25,327 bases of DNA from Chromera velia (Eukaryota > Sar > Chromeraceae): NCBI GenBank assembly GCA_018398765.1, contig JAHBMJ010001502.1:2312-27638 (forward strand), given 5' to 3'. Shown one piece after another: positions 22,101-25,327 of the stretch. The notes beneath the pieces were generated by a model. It was not told the origin of the DNA. It searched no databases and saw nothing but the letters and a program-made list of their open reading frames with translations. Position 1 is the stretch's first letter. Each line of letters opens with the position of its first letter. The translations under genes and the position numbers were made by a program.

Positions 22101-25100
22101 ATTTTCCTTCCTGTTCAAGGAGACGGCCAGACAGAGACTGCACAGCAAGACCACCCCAGAGAAAGGGAGCTAGGAACTGGCACCTCCGGCATGCGTCTAG
22201 AAGATTTCACTTCCGTTGCCTCATCAACGTTCGGGGCTCGTTCAGCAGGATTACGCACAACAAGAGCAGCCCAGGCAGATGAAGAAGAAGAAAAAGAAAC
22301 AGACGTGGACGAGGAAAAGGAGACGGAGGATGAGGAGAAAAGGGCTGTTGAGCCTGGCCCTCAGAGATCCGAGCCAGGAACGAAAAAAGCATTTGGGGTT
22401 TCATTCGGTGGCGTTTTTGCGCCTCCCCCGCGGTCCGCGGTCAAAAAAGAGGAGGCTGCAGATTCCGTTCCTGTGCCTCCTCCTCCTTCTTCTTCTGCTG
22501 CTGCTGCTGCTGTACACCCCGATGCCGTTGGAGCTGCTGGGGAGACGCGAGAGTCGGGTGTGGATTGGGGAAATCGGTCGGGTGAGGGTGAGATGTTCAT
22601 CGATATGAAAGGGGATGCAGATAAAGTAGAGGAGGCGGGTCAAGATTTGGAAGAACCCAAAAAGGAAGAGGAGGTACGAGGAGCAGGAGAAGAAGGAGAA
22701 GAACAAGATGACATGGGGATCGATGTCGACTTCGGATCTGATTTCGGGGAGACGTCCAAAAAGGTGTGTGTGGAAACAACGAGGGCTGAAAGTCGAATGA
22801 ATGAATGATTCATGTTTTGACTCTCTAGCTTCCCGTCTGCGTCGGTATATGCTGAACTGCGTGTCTGCCTGAGAAGAAAGAGAAAGTGTGCAGCAAACCT
22901 TTTGATTTCTGGTTTTTTCCGTTTTTGGTACCGTTGTATGTGTTGCAGATTGAGGTTCCCACAGATATCTGATTGTTGCACGCTGAATGTCAACGTTGCA
23001 GTTTGAGACTCCGAAAACGACAGTGAGGGAGACGAGGGGCGTGGAGCTTCTGGCTGTTGCCCAGGACGCCCGTCGCGCTGCGGAGAGAATGCAGAAAGAC
23101 GCGTTGGCTGCTTTCGATCTGGAGATTGATGACAGTGAGGGCACAGCCGCGGAGGGCAAAAGCGACTGGGGGGGCAAGATGGGGGAGAGTGGACGTCCGA
23201 CAGGACGAAGCAAGTCTTCGGTGGGTTTGCATGTTGATCACACAACGTACATGATGGACATCCAGGATAGTCAGCGGCTTTTTGAGTGAGAAAATGAAAG
23301 GGTGCATGCATGAGTGTGAGTGGGTTGACTGTACGGCACCTTCTGTGACATCTTTTCTTGTGACATCCAACGACGGGCCGCCTGAAGATTCTTTCATTCT
23401 TCCACGTTCCCTTGCTGTCCCACTTTTCACAGTTTCTCAGAAAACCCTGTTGCACTTTTGTCCCCCCCCCCCCCCCCCCCCCCCCCCNCCCCCCCCGGCC
23501 CCCTCTCCCACATCCGCTACCTCTGCTCATATGTTCAGGAGAGATCTAAAGAGGGCCCAATGGCCTCTGAGTCGAAGAGACGGAACAGCAACGCCTCTCA
23601 GACGATCTCCATCCCTATTGAGTTCTCAGAAGGAGGGGGGGAAGAAGCCAACGGGTCAAGGAGACACTCCACTGCCAGTCCCCTCCCTGCTGCAGAGAAG
23701 GGAGGAGAAGAGCAAGGCGGGAGGTGGACAACACAAAGGGGAGAGGCAGAAGGACCGGAAGAGCTCAGAGAATCAAAGACAGGCTCAGACGGGCCCCGTA
23801 CGGGGTCACAGGCAGGTGAGTCATGGGAACTTTCAAGTTCTGCTTATATACATGTGGCTTCTCACCTTCTCTTCCATAGCTTCTTTCCCGTCATTCCATG
23901 TGGCTTTGCATTTAAGCTTAAGCAACAAGAAAAGAGCGATGCACAGACAGAAAAAGAAAAGAGAGAGAGAGAGAGACCTAGGAATGAAGAAAGAAAGAAA
24001 TGTGAGAAGAAAATCGGCAAGGAATGGCAGAGAGAACCAATTTCTGCAGAAAAACAAACGACCCCGATTCAACATCGCTTGGCGTATTGAACTTGAATTT
24101 TTTCCTGATGCACCTCAATTTGAGCACATTTTATGCCTTTTACAATGGCATTTGCAGAGAGTGTCAGTGGGAGTTCCGGAGAGCCCTCAGCCCCCCGAGG
24201 CCGCCCCCTTCTTCTGTACAGCCAAGTAGAGTCCAACTTGACAGCCTTGAGAGTGGAGCCAGAGAAGGAGGCACAGGCAGCGGCTGCATACGAAAAGGAA
24301 CGCCCATTCTGGGAACAATGCCTTTCTTGTTTGAAGTGCGTGCCGTGTCAGAAGGGGAAGCAGAAGCAGACACCAGCCAAAGTGGTGGTACCCCAGCTGT
24401 CCTCTTCTCTGAACAAACAGAAGACCCTGACGGTGTGCTGGGCCTGGACCCCCCTCTCAGCAGAGGCCCCTATGCACAGGCACATGTTCAGGATACTGCT
24501 GTATGCACTCACGGGGAAGAAGTAAGTGAACTGTCTGCTATGTTGTGCACGCAGCCTTTTGGCATGTTTCTGTAGTCGTGCAGAGTTCCCTGAAAGTAAA
24601 ACAGTGAGGATGCATGTTTCTTTCTCTGTGAGATTTCATTTCTGCTGCGTTGCTTTGGTTGGACGCTTTCTGAGTCTTTTATTCACTCCGCATCGAACCG
24701 TGCTTTTCTGTGTATGGCAGTGAGTGTGTATGTGTTGATATGTACTCGTGTATGGGTACTTGCAGCGAGGAATTGGACTTTTCAATGTCGGAATGGAGAA
24801 CTCTCGGGGTGGACGTCAGTCGGCCCGGATTTGTTTTTGTATGTTTGGTGATTTCTGGGGAAAAGAGAGAGTCTTTTCTGTCTTTCTTTTTTCCTTCTCT
24901 CTGTCCCTCTGACCGAATGTCTTTCTGTCTTTATTTCTCTTTTGACTGACTCTTCGTTTCACATCCTCTTCTCTCGTCCCCAGCTTCCAGTCAACTCCTG
25001 CCTTACACAAATAGTCTTATGCCTCTTCTCTGACCATCTCTGCTTGTTGAATACAATGCATGAACCCGACCTGCACACAGGACACACACCCCTTGAAGTC

Positions 25101-25151
25101 CTTCGGCAGCGTCCAGCTGCTCTCCCTTCTGCACCTCTGCTTCTTCTGTAG
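19173..25151 (+). CDS. Large disordered Pro/Glu/Ser-rich protein with weak ELMO-like C-terminus
   Basis: Proposed exons: 19173-19506, 19792-22763, 23002-23220, 23539-23815, 24158-24521, 24766-24838 and 24984-25151, phase-consistent, about 1468 residues. The junction 19506/19792 restores one frame (..SFVAAG/LNVQGATLKF). Exon 2 alone gives about 991 codons of acidic Pro/Glu/Gln/Ser/Thr-rich disordered sequence with a short Ser-Ala run near its end. Later exons are more ordered: GVELLAVAQDARRAAERM in exon 3, a Cys cluster (CLSCLKCVPC) in exon 5, then MHRHMFRILLYALTG and EWRTLGVDVSRPG. The last two resemble the H..LL..LY..LTG...W..LGFQ..P core of ELMO-domain proteins, only weakly. Uncertain points: an upstream exon could join at the acceptor 19151-19156 instead of the ATG start; exon 3 could end at 23285 (GTGAGA), which shifts phase and stops at 24229; exon 2 read through instead stops at 22808; the last exon may be wrong. 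I cannot assign a function. Confidence 0.55.
23462..23496. repeat. Poly(C) tract with one unresolved base
   Basis: About 34 C with an N at 23488, in the intron before the exon starting at 23539. The true length is uncertain. It falls between two exons whose joining phase is ambiguous. Confidence 0.95.
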
Positions 25152-25301
25152 AAGCGACAGCGCCCATGTCCGGAGGGTTGCTCGGTGGGTGTTCCTCCAA
25201 TCACTTCCCGAACAGACGGGCTGTCCCTTCGTTCCTGTGTGCGGCGCTCTCTCCAGCAAGGTCTTCTATCTGTTCAGAACCGGCAGGTTAGTCAGGATGC
25301 A

Positions 25302-25327
25302 CAGTCAGTCAGTCAGTCAGTCAGTCA
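25302..25327. repeat. (CAGT)n repeat at the window edge
   Basis: At least six tandem CAGT/GTCA units run off the right end of the window. Confidence 0.9.

Noticed and set aside
22401-23530. Long - strand ORFs (for example 22401-23213 and 22640-23530)
   Set aside because: They are antisense to the + strand exons, rich in Ser/Arg/Pro from complementing acidic codons, and one crosses the poly(C)/N tract.
24959-25204. - strand ORFs at the right edge
   Set aside because: They begin at non-ATG codons; the strong pyrimidine tract and CAG at 24983 favour a + strand exon. I keep low certainty here.

Overview
This window is nuclear DNA of a eukaryote with spliced genes, probably a flagellate-bearing protist. 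A chromerid alga such as Chromera velia is my best guess, inferred from mixed GC, many short introns, abundant microsatellites and a ciliary gene; no sequence here proves it. No bacterial signals, CRISPR arrays, tRNAs or rRNAs were found.

Layout. (1) Positions 277-7542, + strand: the last 15 exons of an ATP-dependent 5-oxoprolinase (OPLAH). Its N-terminal part lies left of the window. Splice junctions were set by reading frame and by match to the conserved family sequence. (2) Positions 7543-12500: a gene-poor stretch with an AT-rich island, (CA)n/(GA)n microsatellite, a frameshifted copy of a small secreted cysteine-rich 'zygote-specific-like' protein on the - strand, a cluster of short palindromes and direct repeats, and a long GT-rich satellite containing a 260-bp duplication. 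(3) Positions 12515-12856, +: a small lysine-rich protein, or last exon, with an internal repeat. (4) Positions 12857-15015: a second, stronger AT-rich island and anonymous sequence. (5) Positions 15016-18062, - strand: a complete six-exon gene for a coiled-coil protein ending in an IQ motif. It resembles DRC10 (IQCD) of the nexin-dynein regulatory complex, which implies motile cilia or flagella. A 92-base assembly gap lies in its last intron. (6) Positions 18063-19172: an intergenic region shared by two divergent genes. (7) From 19173, +: a multi-exon gene for a very large, disordered, Pro/Glu/Ser/Thr-rich acidic protein, whose C-terminal exons weakly resemble an ELMO domain.

The genes do not form an operon or an obvious pathway. 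OPLAH belongs to glutathione (gamma-glutamyl cycle) metabolism and DRC10 to the axoneme; the large protein has no assigned function. Across the splice donors I could place, G at intron position +5 is invariant, while A at +3 is unusual. The most interesting items are this donor pattern, the frameshifted small secreted protein, the giant disordered protein with its ELMO-like tail, and the two AT-rich islands.
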